Assembly: GCA_021234155.1 (NCBI GenBank)
Contig: JAJEKV010000034.1
Location: 9,871,614 to 9,935,613 of the forward strand
Direction of reading: 5' to 3'
DNA length: 64,000 bases
From: Isoetes taiwanensis
Taxonomy: Eukaryota > Streptophyta > Lycopodiopsida > Isoetales > Isoetaceae
The notes under the pieces were generated by a model. That model was not told the origin of the DNA. It saw only the letters and a list, made by a program, of their open reading frames with translations, and ran no database searches. Every line of letters starts with the position of its first letter. Position 1 is the stretch's first letter. A program made the position numbers and the translations under genes. Positions 24,701 through 36,157 of this stretch are shown in pieces.

Positions 24701-26640
24701 GCGGCTATGGGACCTCACGTCCCAAACATTAATATGGTTGAGGTTCCCTCAGGCTTCGGATGATGAGGGTGAAGATTTATACCATAACCACAGCACAAGA
24801 AGGAGGAGCAACGGGGAGCTCAAGGAGGAAGAAGTCCCCATGGACTGGATAAAGAAGTGGCAAAGATCTGCGACCGCCAAGGGGAAAGTCTTTGGGTAAC
24901 CATCTTACGTTTCTTTTTGTCGACCTTCAAACACGGACAAGTCCTCTTCATAGCCCGAGATCTGGCGCCAGAGGTGAAGCTTCATGGTGGGGCCTCCGTG
25001 CACTCTACACCGGCCGGCCACAAGAAGCTTCCCTATCGATGCGTTCACGCATGTACTCAGACGACGAGATCTTGCCCTCGGCGGCCTTGGGTCGGGGACA
25101 TTGCGCCTTGGATGGGCATGAAGCTCCCTCACGGCAGCCCCATTGGCCGTTGCCTATCCACCGAGAGGTTGCATGCTATTGCGGCTGCCACGGTAGACCC
25201 CGGGTTACTTTCGCGACACCTCCACCACCTCCACCACCTCCTAGGGCTAAGGATCAAGAGGCAGGGCCTAGTTCCTAGTATACTTTTGCTATGAGAAATG
25301 TATATATATATATGTTTTGCTAGTTTTTCTTATATATATATCTATGTTGTTCTGGGATTTTCGATTGGCAATTGAATGGACCATATTGACAAATGGTGTA
25401 CCTTATTTACTTATTAAATACAAAGTTCTCTTGAGGAGTATTATTGGATTGTGTGTTTTTTTTTATATGACATCCTCTTCAAAAGTATTAAAACTTTAGA
25501 AAATAATGGAATTACAAAAAAATGTTCTCTATTTATTCCAACTATATTGCAGAGGAAACCATTTGGGAATATGAGGAGAGAATCACCGATATGGTTAGGA
25601 GGGACGATCCCGGGCCGCCAGACCAGGACTATGGCCAGAGATATGGTGAATACCCAGAGTGGGAGGAGGGCTATGAAACCGAACCACCGCCACCAGGGGA
25701 ACTCTACGACCCTGACAAAGGGCTGGAGATAGTTAACATCCTCAGGGATCGAGCTTTCGAGGATCTGAAGATGACCCCCGTGGTCGCACGGGACTTTGGA
25801 ATATGACCAGGCACGAAGCCTTCGAGGACGCCAACGACCATCTTTGGCAACTCTTTTATGCAATGCGAAGGCTCTTTAACCTTCTGATTATCAGCCCAAC
25901 ATGGGAGTACCAAGCAATCATTGTCCAAGCCTGGGCACGCTATAAACTCGTCCGAAGTCATGCGGAGAGTACGCTTCACGCGATCCTGTACCCCTTCGCC
26001 AACCCCTAGGCTTGGTCTCTTCCGTTATGTTTTCGTTGTTGTGGTTACGCTGTGTGCAAGTAGAACTTTACAAGTTCCCATTGTATCATACCTACTTTTG
26101 TCTCAATCCATGTATCAATCAACCCGTTGTTGTACTCAACTTGAATGAAATACAAATATTGTTTTCTGTTTGTATATACTTTTGTCTCGATTAACTTAAA
26201 AAGGGATTGTACATTAATGTAAATCTGCTTATATTTTCATAAATGATTCCTATAGGCGGTAATGCGTAAATGCTTGGCAAACACCCTCCAACGCCAAGAG
26301 GCTCACCCCGAGCAGGAATTGATGTTAATGAAAAGGCAACTCGGCGAAGTTACGGGCTTATGTGTTGCATACCAATCCACCGCCACATACTCGGGGAGGA
26401 CGGACCGGAATTACCTCTCGCGACCATTGAGCCCCACGCACAACAACCATCTCCTCCCGAGCTAGCCCGTGCACTGCATAAAGGAGGACTCATACTAAGC
26501 GCCATCGGTTCCTCTAAGGATAGCGCCGCTTCCTCACATTCAACCACTTCGGGTTCTTGGGGTCCTCGCTATCGGGGCAGTGACCATTCAAGGCGAAGGA
26601 TAAGGAATACCCGAAAAACCGTTGATACAAACTATCACTA
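21722..26640 (+). pseudogene. long pre-gag internal region with unassigned reading frames
   Basis: About 4.9 kb separates the primer site from the gag-like sequence. It includes a duplicated GC-rich block of about 105 bp (CTCGGGCGCCGCTTGC at about 22013 and 22117). Open stretches occur at 22449-22680 (KSAPDPSTMSIVEIYAMIAK), 23870-24139 (MAAATTLFAWYLDGEKWDP), 24327-24650, and 25522-26009 (acidic and proline-rich, then hydrophobic). None matches a retroviral domain I know. They may be remains of an extra ORF, as in Ogre/Tat elements, a captured host gene, or ordinary leader sequence. The frames are too broken to say. Confidence 0.5.
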
Positions 26641-27480
26641 GTATATGGAAGAACAGGAAGTTGGCTCGGTTTGATGGGAAATCCAGAGGAGGCTTGAATG
26701 CGGAATCTTGGTTGGACCTAAAATGAAGGAATTAAAGGGAAGTCCTATGGAATGGCGGAGAAAGATACGAGGGAAGGTCGCCACCACGAACCTTACGGAG
26801 CTCAGCCGTATTTGGTGGAAGGGTTACGCCGAGCTAAACACCGGATAGGAGCGCATGCAAGTTCGTGAAGTTTGCTAAGGCTTTTAAATCGCATTACGTG
26901 CCTGGCGCACAAATGCCCAGCATTCGGACCTTCTACGGGTTGGAAGAAGGGCATGTCCGCAGGCCTACAGCGACTAATTCATGCGTTTGAGGTTTATGCG
27001 TGCGTGAATGAATGAGAAAAAGAGCAAAGAGAGGGCTACATTGAAGGGTTGGCCCCATCCATTAAACGAATGGTCAAGGCCATCGACCCAAAGTCGCGAA
27101 AAGAGGCGAAGAAGCTAAGGCATTAAGCCTTGAGGAAGACACGCCAAGGAGCCGAAGATCCGCGACCGCTCCTTACTCGTGAGCCACGACCGCCCACACC
27201 CCACAAACCCCGTTAAGCCAAGTCGGGGCCCTCTCAAAGACAATTCTTATGGACGCCAGAGAAGAAAGTTGCTTTTAGCACGCCCGGATAAGCGTAACAA
27301 TGCTGGTAAGGAAATTCGAGGCCTCTTACAGTCCATTCCTAAAGAGGCTGAGAACAGCTCCAGCCCGGGATAAGGCATGCTACGGTGCATGAGGCCCGAC
27401 ACTTCATGCGTAATTGTCCGTATCGCCACGCAGACGCTCAACCGCCATGGCCGACCTGGATTGGGAAGATTTGAGTCCAA
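26640..27480 (+). pseudogene. gag polyprotein remnant with zinc knuckle
   Basis: Sequence reading RKLARFDGK, then SHYVPGAQMPSIRTFYGLEE-like and EGYIEGLAPSIKRMVKA (about 26640-27110) resembles Ty3/gypsy capsid (retrotrans_gag). At about 27375-27435, in shifting frames, CYG is followed by ARHFMRNCPY, a broken CCHC nucleic-acid-binding knuckle. Gag packages element RNA into virus-like particles. Frameshifts and stops are frequent. Confidence 0.6.
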
Positions 27481-27559
27481 TCTTGCCTGCGGAGGACGAG
27501 GCTCCCGAAAGTACATTCATGGTGCGTCTCATATTCTTGCCGCTATAGAAACAAAGTAA

Positions 27560-27700
27560 CGCTTGAAAGTCACCTACATTATTTCTACAATAGGCCAAGT
27601 AGGCAAGTAAGCCCTTCATAATTTTGATGGACACGGGTAGTAATGCGCATAATTTTGCTTCTCCTAGAATGGTCCAGTGCTTCGCAATTTGGAAACGTTG
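27560..27700 (+). pseudogene. aspartic protease remnant
   Basis: The frame at about 27620-27662 encodes LMDTGSNAHNFAS, the catalytic D-T/S-G motif of retroviral-type aspartic protease (typical plant form LxDxGSTHNF). It lies between the gag zinc knuckle and RT as expected for gypsy order. The surrounding frame is broken. Confidence 0.75.
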
Positions 27701-27935
27701 AGATCCAGGCCTAAGCCGGTCCACATTAGCTAGCGGTAAGATCGGACACACTCATGGCCAGTATTAACCTTTAAAATCACGGTTGCCGGGTGCACGGTTG
27801 CCTTGGGTGCCGAAGTTAATGGACATTGGCAAATATGATCTTATTGTGGGAATGGAGTTTTTAGCGTCCCGCTGGGGCCCACATAGACCGTGAGAAAGCG
27901 GGGAGGTCACCTTCAACGCCGCTAATGGAGCACGT

Positions 27936-29110
27936 GTGACAATAAAAGGTGATTCATTACACTCGCTATGCGATCCAATGTCAATAAAGCAGCTAGGAAA
28001 AGCTATACGCAGGAATGAACTCCTTTGCCTCATTAAACTTGCTTCCATTGAGTCGGACTCCAAACAGCAGCAAGTAATCGACGCCTTACCATCGGACATT
28101 GCTAACCTTCTTCGAGAATTTAGCGATCTTTTTCCAGATGAGATCCACAAGCTTCCTCCTTTCAGAGGGGTGGAATGTGAGATAACTCTTGAACCAGGTA
28201 CTAAGCCTACCAGCAAAGCCCGTGCATCAATGAGTCCTCCAGGAGTTAGCAGAGCTTAAGAAACAGACTACAAGAGTTCTTGAATTTGGGGTTTATTCGC
28301 CCAAGGTGTTTCACCATTTGGCGCTCCTATTCTTTTTGTCAAGAAGAAAGATGGCTCCTTAAGGATGTGTATTGATTATAGGCAACTCAATAACCATACC
28401 ATCAAGAATCGCTATGCTTTGCCTAGGGCAGATGATCTTATGGACCAGTTACAAGGAGCAAAATATTTCTCAAAGATTGATTTGCGCTCCGGGTACCATC
28501 AGATAAGGATTAAGGAAGAGGACATCCATAAGTCTGCTTTTCGTACCAGATATGGGCATTATGAATTCACTGTCATGCCTTTTGGATTGACCAACGCCCC
28601 TGCAACGTTTATGCGGTTGATGAATGACATCTTCCGCCAATACTTGGATGACTTTGTTGTCATTTTCTTTGATGACATTCTCATCTATAGTAAAACCTTG
28701 CAGCAACATGAACAACATCTTCGATTAGCTTTGCAAAAGCTAAAAAGCCATCGACTCTTTGCCAAGTTCTCTAAATGCAAGTTCGCCACTCAGGGGTAGA
28801 CTATTTGGGGCATATTATCTCAGTGAAGGAATTGCTTCTGAGACCCGGCTAAGATAGAAGCAGTAAAGGATTGGCCCATTCCAGCTAATGTTTCAGAGGT
28901 CCGGAGTTTCTTGGGACTCGCGGGATATTATCGGAAATTTGTTAAGGATTTTGCAACAATTGCCGCACCTCTTACTAATCTCACAAGGCATGAGAAAGTA
29001 AAGGATTGGATGGAACATTGGAAAACAAAAGTCCAAGTCGGCTTTCAGAAGCTCAAGGATGCCTTAACATCTGCACCAGTCCTTACCTTGCCCGATCCAC
29101 GAAAAGGATA
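27936..29110 (+). pseudogene. reverse transcriptase remnant
   Basis: LLREFSDLFPDEIHKLPPFR (about 28100-28160) is the usual RT entry. The frame 28365-28799 encodes [52 protein letters not shown] and FFDDILIYS, the palm motifs including the D-D pair. After a break, [17 protein letters not shown] (28905-28955) is the thumb/connection. It would copy element RNA into DNA using the tRNA primer. At least three frame breaks, near 28260, 28800 and 28850, inactivate it. Confidence 0.9.
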
Positions 29111-29460
29111 AATCAAGTAGCCACCCACGCTAGTAAGATAGCTCTTGGTGGAGTTCTAATGCAGGAGGGGAGAGTTGTTGCTTTACGATTCAAAGAAGAT
29201 GAAGCGATGCGGCAGCGGCGATATCCTACCCATGACCGTGAATTGTGGCGGTTGTTCGTGCTCTCCGTATTTGGAGACACTACCTTCTTGGTAGAAGATT
29301 TCATTTGGATACCGGATCATCGAGTCTCCGCTATTTATCCACCCAATAAATCTGAATCTCGGCCCCAGATGGATGGAATTCCTCGAGGAATATGACTTCG
29401 AGATTGTATATAAACCAGGGAAGCACAATGTGGTTGCGGATGCTTTGTCACGTCATCCCT
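29111..29460 (+). pseudogene. RNase H remnant
   Basis: The frame reads ATHASKIALGGVLMQEGRVV, where the family has E-T-D-A-S, so the first catalytic Asp is His here. QRRYPTHDRELWRL follows, then IPDHR. After a shift at about 29372 it reads MEFLEEYDFEIVYKPGKHN and VVADALSRHP, the conserved junction into integrase. RNase H removes the RNA strand during reverse transcription. Confidence 0.85.
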
Positions 29461-29679
29461 TCATAACCCGCACCCATTGTAATGCCATTTCCACACTCAC
29501 CAGCGAGTTTGGGAAGCAAATAGAACAGACCTTGGCCACAGATCCCGAATTCTGTAATATTTGGGAAAGTTTGGGTAAGGAAGCCCGTACCGATAGAGAA
29601 CGTGAAGCATTCCGTTCATATAAGAAGGAGGGCAATTTATTATATTACAAAGATAAGTTGTGTGTTCCAAATGACTTGA

Positions 29680-30300
29680 GTGGGTGCGAAAGCGATTCTC
29701 CATGACACACACAACAGCCCTATAGCAGGACATGCGGGTTTTATGAAAACTTACTTTAAGATCCGCTCCAGCTATTTTTGGCCTTCCATGAAGAAGGATA
29801 TTGCTAGGTACATCAAACAGTGTCAGGTTTGTCAGCAAACCAAGGCTGAGCAATTAAGAGTTCCGGGGAGTTGCAACCTTTGGATGTGCCCAACGCCAAG
29901 TGGGAAGTCATAACCATGGATTTCATTGTGGGGCTTCCGCATTACTCTCGTGGGTATGATGCCTTAATGGTCGCGTGGTCGACAAACTATCAAAGATGGC
30001 TCACTTCACGCCATGTCGCACCACGGACACCGCCGACATCGCCTTGCTCTTTGCAAAGGAAATTTTCGGGTTGCGGGATGCCGAGAGTAATTGTATGGGA
30101 TAGGGATCCTAAGTTTGTCGATTGCATTACGGAAGGATTTCTTCGCCACCATCCAGACCAAGCTTGCCATGAGTACAGACCTACCATCCTCAGACGGATG
30201 GTCAAAGCGTAACGTGTCAATCATTATTATCGAAGATATGCTAAGAAACTATGTATGGAGTAAACGGTCACAATGGGTGGATTATATTTACTTGGTAGAA
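29680..30300 (+). pseudogene. integrase remnant
   Basis: HDTHNSPIAGHAGFMKTYFK, then YIKQCQVCQQTKAEQ (29700-29855) is the HHCC zinc domain. After a frameshift, ITMDFIVGLPHYSRGYDALM (29910-29970) holds the first catalytic Asp and VIVWDRDPKFV (30085-30120) the second. The distal Glu region is scrambled. Integrase inserts the cDNA with a 5-bp staggered cut, matching the observed 5-bp duplication. Confidence 0.85.
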
Positions 30301-30711
30301 TTAAGCCTACAACGATAAAAGCACCGAGTCTTCTAGAATGTCTCCTTCATGATAAATTATGGCTATCAATGTCTTACTCCCGGACCATTGGCATAATCCT
30401 CGTTTCTAAAGTGGAGGTCTCGCAACAACTCCTTCTAGAAATGCGGGGCCTTGGTGGAAGAAGTTGGGGTTACTTATTGGCCGCGACGCAATCGTCGGAA
30501 GAGTCTAGCGGATAAGCACCAACCCCGACTCTTCAGTGGGCGAATCGGTTTGGCTTAAGATCAAAGTAAAACAAGCCAAGCTTAAAATTGGTAATCAGCG
30601 AAGAAGTTGGCACCCGGATATGGGCCGTTCGGGATTCTTGAGCATTATAGGAGAACGAGGCATATCGCTTGGACTTGCCACCCGGCTTGAAAATCCACAA
30701 GGTCTTTTCAC

Positions 30712-31005
30712 GTGAGTCTTACGAAGCAACACACCCACGATCGAGAGGAGGTTTTGGATACCCCTACCCTCCTAGAAATGACCAAGAGCGGTGGAGATAG
30801 TGCCGAAGCTCTTCTTGATCGAAGCCACAAAGCAGACGGAAGGACTCAAATGTTGCAATACTTGGTCAAGTGGAAGCACTTACCAGTTGAAGATGCTACC
30901 TGGGTGATGAAGATAGACCTTGAGAAGCACTATCCGGACTTCATGCGGGAATCTCAAGGCCGCACCATCAACGATGCTATCAACCCCGCTCCTGGCGGCC
31001 AGTGA
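30712..31005 (+). pseudogene. chromodomain segment of integrase C-terminus
   Basis: EALLDRSHKADGRTQMLQYL, then VKWKHLPVEDATWVMKIDLE and KHYPDF match the C-terminal chromodomain of chromoviruses (family pattern LVKWKxLPxEDATWE). In this copy the usual Glu after TW is Val. Chromodomains are thought to bind methylated histone tails and steer integration. The frame is open but disconnected from upstream integrase. Confidence 0.8.
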
Positions 31006-31317
31006 ACAAGCCGTCACCTGCCTTGTATAGAGGGTTGCTGATGACCCAACTTTTCCCGTATTGGTTTTGTCTACATGTGTGATTTTTGCTGTCAGAATGT
31101 TTTAAATGGGACTTCGGTCCTAAACTCCCTTGATCATAAGTTTGTATCGGGCACCTTGGTGCTTGTACTTTGATATTTTAACTTCAATGTATTACTGTCC
31201 GAATTACTATAATCTCAACGTATTAATGTTATATTCTTAACTTCATTTTCTAATTCAGTGCTTTACGTATATGTATTTAATTAGCTAACCCCAATGCTGA
31301 GGACAACATTATTTTTA

Positions 31318-31329
31318 AGGAGGGGAGAA
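31318..31329 (+). other. polypurine tract
   Basis: AAGGAGGGGAGAA lies immediately before the right LTR TGTGAC and is the plus-strand primer site for reverse transcription. Confidence 0.85.
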
Positions 31330-32928
31330 TGTGACGTTCCACGTATTTATACGGGACACGTACAAATACAAGCACGTCACTCCCTAAAGGTACGCTACCA
31401 TGGGGGTATGGGAACTTAATTGCAACCTAGGGGGTTACCTTAAAAAGGATTAAATTAGCTATGCTAATTTAACACATTAATAATAATAACCTATAACCTA
31501 GGAAATTAGGCTAATTACCATTTGGGAAGGCGCCACCTGCCCCAATCGATTGGGTAGCATGGGGATTGCCAAGTTTGGATGCCAACTTGACCCCTATCCC
31601 TGGGATTGACTCCTGAAGATCGACCAAGGAAGGCCAGGAGCTGGGCGCCATCAGACACTTGCAGAAGATCACCATAGCAGCCCCCCCTGTGAAGTAACAA
31701 ACTGAATTCTCAACTCCCGGAAGATGGAGGCCCCATGGAAGCGAGTCCGGCCGTAATTGGTGGTAGGTGGCTATGTGAATTCTAGTTAACATTTGGTTGT
31801 GTCCGTCTCTCTCTGTTCTCTTTGTGAATCAATCATAGAAACTAACCCTTGATTGTACAAACAAGTTCTCTTTATATTCAATTCGGTTTCTACTCCGAAG
31901 GATGGATTGTTAGCTCTTTGTTTAATCGACTACTCAAACGGGGGATTACGGGGGTAGAGGCCTCAGGCAACTGTATTGTAGTATGCTCCTAGATAGGCGC
32001 CTGCATACCCCATTAGTTGCGGCTTGTGCACAAGAACCCATCGGGTCCTAGATGCTATGGTCGGCTTAGCACCGCACAAGGAACACAGTGACATGAGGGG
32101 TGGGGTCTTGCATGAGCATACAAGGCTCCCGAGACTCCTACAAATGGGCTAGGGCCCGATAGCCTGGCCACGTTGAGGGGCGGGTATGGGTCCGACACTC
32201 CACGGGTGTAGAGGTGTGATCCGTGATGGAGCACCATGCACTTTGAGTAGATTTAGGGTGAGTAAGCTCTGCACGGATGCGGGGGGTTGCCGATGCGCGC
32301 ACGTATTCTCTAGCTCACCCATGGAACCACCTGCAGGATTCCGGAAGGGGCGCCCCCGACCTGCCTCATCGGACCAGGGCGCCATGAACCCGAGTAGGCT
32401 CGGAGGGTGATGCCCCCGAGTTTGCGTCTCAGGAAGGCTATAGCAAAGCCATAGCATGAATTGACCCATCCGCAAAGTGTGCATGGGAGGGGCGGATGGA
32501 GTGGACAACCCTAGCCAATGTTCTATGCCGCCCAACGCCATGCCAAGACTGGGCCTGGCCGATCCCTTGAGGCCCAACCGTCATCGATCCTCACGGAGTC
32601 CGAGGCGAGGGGTAGAACCGGGTGTTTTCAGTAGGATTAGATGCATATTCTATGCCGTTGGTATATTAGATGGATCGCCACCCTTCGTGGTGGTTATTTA
32701 TGTATATTCATGCCGCGTGTGCTAACCCTTGTATTCATGCTTCCGCGACGTAGGAGTCCCAATCGGCGTGGGCGAATGAATGACCCTTCGTGTCCTTCTT
32801 TCGGGCCTCATTTCATAGATGGACCGAAATAGACGGAGGGCCCTGCTCATGGTGAGATGATTGCCATGGGAGGGGAAAGTCCCCGTATGTATACGTCCGA
32901 GGGTCGTATATATACTGGGAGCGTCACA
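31330..32928 (+). repeat. right LTR
   Basis: About 1.60 kb, TGTGAC...GTCACA, with inverted termini TGTGAC/GTCACA. It is collinear with the left LTR. Differences are mostly short gains or losses scattered along its length plus substitutions, indicating a moderately old insertion or consensus errors. GATTA follows it. Confidence 0.93.
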
Positions 32929-32933
32929 GATTA

Positions 32934-34009
32934 CGTAAACAATTTACTTAATTTTTGTTGGAATTTGTGATCTATTGTCTACCCACCTAAGAAAATAGAG
33001 CCAAAATGTTCAACTAAGAATCTTTTTCAATTAGAACTTTGGTTTCAAGCTGTAATGAAATTCCTATGTTTGCGTTGCATTGTTCTTGTTCTCGACACGC
33101 TATCCAAGAAAACTGGAAGAAAAGCTTGGATGCACACTAATAGACAAAAATTCCAATTATGGCCAGTTTTCGGGTCGGGATGCTTCTTTTTGTGTAAATT
33201 AACAGGGTTCCCAAAAAAAGTGGGAATGGAATGAGTCCCACTTTAATTAAATACGACTTCCAACAAGTTAGTCCGTACAACATATGTACTAATGCTAAAT
33301 CCAAGATAACAACAATGCTTAATCCAAGCTCTTGAGCCCTACTACAATGATTCCTACCACAAACATTATAATCAAATCAATGAAGTGAGCATACCTCCTC
33401 AATGTCGTATAAGTTCGTTCTTGATCTAGTTAATACTCTTTCGGGAACAGAACTCCTCAAGTAAAAAACTGCAAGATGCCCCACAGTTATGTTGTCCTCC
33501 ATTAATGAAGTCTTGAACACGGTTGATAGGGATGTAGCAGGTCCAAACTAGCATGTATCCACCTCCTTGAAGAGTAGGAATCTGATGCTCCTCGGGAAAC
33601 CATTGGACATTGCTATGGCCATAGAACCATTGGGTGGTGACTCCAACTGTATTTTAGCCTTCAACTGCAAAAGGGAGCTCAGATTGAAGCTAAAAAATAA
33701 AAAATAAAATGAGGAAGATGCATGCATTGCATATCTGCGCAATTTTTTCCTACAGATTGTCAATGGCGCAGTTCCGACATGCAGCAGGACGAAATGAGAA
33801 ATCTGTAATATTCCGGAGGCTGGTCTCCCCCAATGCATGTGTCGAATCCTGCTAGTTGGATCGTGGATGGGCTGGCACTTTCAAAGGTGATCGTCTGATG
33901 GGTCCACGCTGTATCCTCGCCATCTATTCACTGAGGTGATTCCATCTCCAGGAATCACCTCCATACTTTATGGAATCCCAGATCATGGAAAAAACATTGT
34001 ATGATCCAG
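32934..34009. other. intergenic, no gene recognised
   Basis: AT-rich sequence continues the pre-insertion site. The only frame of note, 33548-33838 minus, is unrecognised. Nothing else is supportable. Confidence 0.5.
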
Positions 34010-34500
34010 ATCAGGTATGAGGTATGACAACATGGGGATTTCGGAGGGTGGGCCATAACACCAGAGCTGTGGGATCCCAGAGGATGTGGCTGCTGATGTA
34101 GCTGCTGACATGGGATCCCCGAGGACGGATCGTGGTAGCGGATAATGGGGCCGTCGCTTGGGATCTCAGAGGAGGGGATAACGACAGCCGATCCCGTGGG
34201 AGGTTATCAGCCTGGGACAGGGATCTCGTGGAAGGAAGTCTCCGACGCTGATCCCGGAGAGCGAGATTACAACTGCCGCAACCGAGGATCCTGGAAGAGG
34301 GGATAACCACTAATGATCCCCGTGGAGGTTATCAGCCCAAGCCAGGGGATCCTGGGGGAGGGGATTTCCGATGGTGATTCCAGAGGACAGAATCGCAACT
34401 GCCATGCCCCGGGATCCCAGAGGAGGGGAGAACCATCCAACCGAGAGGGGGTGGGATCTTCGATGGTGATCTTGGATGATGGATCTCCACGAACGACTGA
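34010..34500. repeat. 125-bp minisatellite rich in GGATCC
   Basis: Units of about 125 bp start GAGGGGATAAC at about 34172 and 34297 and GAGGGGAGAAC at 34423, with a more diverged unit before. Each holds GAGGTTATCAGCC, a GGATCC- or GGATCTC-like site, TCCGATG and CAACTGCC. The repeat boundaries fade beyond 34500. It is related in motif content to the array at 13640-13870. The ORFs on both strands across it are repeat translations. Confidence 0.7.
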
Positions 34501-36157
34501 GATTTGATGGGGACTGGATGGCGCAGATGGTCTGGAAGGTACCTGGGTTGTGTCAGAATCCGAAACGAGGGTTCGGCAACGGATTCCATCGAGAAAGGGT
34601 GGGGATTCTAGAGGACGGTATTGCCAGCCCCGGGATCCCCGAAACCAGGGTAATTATATCCTCATCCATTCAAGATAGGTTGCCACACTCAATGGGCTTT
34701 GACCTTGTGGGTGCAATCTTTGGCCAATATTTCAGGACTTTGCAAGGGTTGATGCATGAACCCATTTGACCGTTACTTAAAAAATAAGCAACAAATCTCA
34801 ATGAAAGGTTTAGTCTTTTCATGAAGGGCCTGAATATTTGGTAGCATTATAACTATGGATGTAATGAGGTGGAAAACATTCCAATTTTCATGATTCTTTG
34901 CGACGTCTCATTGCATTAGAACTTATGGTGGAGACCCATAAACATCACATAGCATCCACATGGTTCAGGAGGGCATCTCTTCTCATAGCATCTTCTTAAT
35001 TTCTATTACGAATTAAATCATTCTAAAATTTACCTTTATGAGGACTGAATGTCTCAATATTTTCCAAATATCAAAATGATCCTCTCATACCTTTTCCATA
35101 AGGTTCTACAACAAAAGTGAAATAATGCTTTAACAAAGTATATATAAGGAATGAACCTCGCCTAAGGAAGTAATTGCATAACAATGAAGTACTGATGCAA
35201 GATGACCCATGCTATCCAATTGGAGCCTGGCACCCAACAACAAATGTATGTAGTAATTACCTTGCATACACTTGCCATTTATTGAAAGCATTACTATTAT
35301 TGCATATGCTTCTTGAATGCATTTGTAGCACAAGGTACAATTCTTATTATCAATGTGACAAGGATAAGAAAACGAACGACAACATTTTTTGCCCAATCTA
35401 TAGATTTATATACGAGTAGGTAAAGGAAAATTTTAACGATTCTCTTCGTTTACTCCTTTATGCAGGTAAAGGCTTGCATGTTCTCAGACTAGCATGCATC
35501 CATTACTAGTAGATAGAATTGAAACTCGTGAGTGAGTCAGTACTCACTTTTCTGAACACAGGGATTAGGAAGAAGAAATGTTCGTGGCGAGCTTGGCCAT
35601 CACGGTAAATTTCTTGCATTCTTCTCACTTGCTCAAAAGCCAACACACAAGACACAACTAATCACAACACAATCTCCAAAAAAATATTCAAAATGAATAA
35701 ACCTTATAGTAGCTAGGGCGATCCATTGTGCGACAACACTTTGTTTGAGTAATGACTCGTTACCTTCTATTCAAAAATGGGTTGTAAATGTGGAACCTCT
35801 TTTAATTCAAGATGGTAGACACATCAGGTTGTTAGTTAGAGGGTATGAGGCCGCATTAAACATATTAGGCATTAAACATACTGAGGAATTGTGGAGGAAT
35901 TGCATTAAATGAGGAATTGTGGAGGAATTGCATTAAATTAAGCAACAGATATCATGCGACTAGGTTAAACATGAAGAGGACATGTTAGAAAGAAATGATC
36001 ATCTTTCCTTCTTTTTTTAAGGGAAGGAAATATTTTTTTATACAGTAGATAGGAAAAATTGTTACACGAAGGATCCACATGATCTTTTAGGAAGAAAAAT
36101 GATCTTCCTCTGAACTTAGAACTTGTTGATACGAAATACATAGAATTTTCTTAGGGT
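34501..36157. other. intergenic, no gene recognised
   Basis: AT-rich sequence with short frames only. A 28-bp duplication GAGGAATTGTGGAGGAATTG lies at 35883-35937. A short segment near 35580-35620 (AAATGTTCGTGGCGAGCTTG) resembles sequence near 11190, perhaps from one dispersed repeat family. Confidence 0.45.

Larger units (their letters stand above)
20095..32933 (+). mobile_element. Ty3/gypsy chromovirus-type LTR retrotransposon, full length but degenerate
   Basis: The 12.8-kb element runs 20100-32928 and is bounded by the 5-bp target duplication GATTA (20095-20099 and 32929-32933). LTRs start TGTGAC and, in the right copy, end GTCACA. A tRNA-iMet primer site follows the left LTR and a polypurine tract precedes the right LTR. 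Domain order is gag, protease, RT, RNase H, integrase, chromodomain, which is Ty3/gypsy order; the C-terminal chromodomain marks a chromovirus, a group that targets chromatin. All frames are broken. The region between primer site and gag is about 4.9 kb, which is unusually long. Confidence 0.93.
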
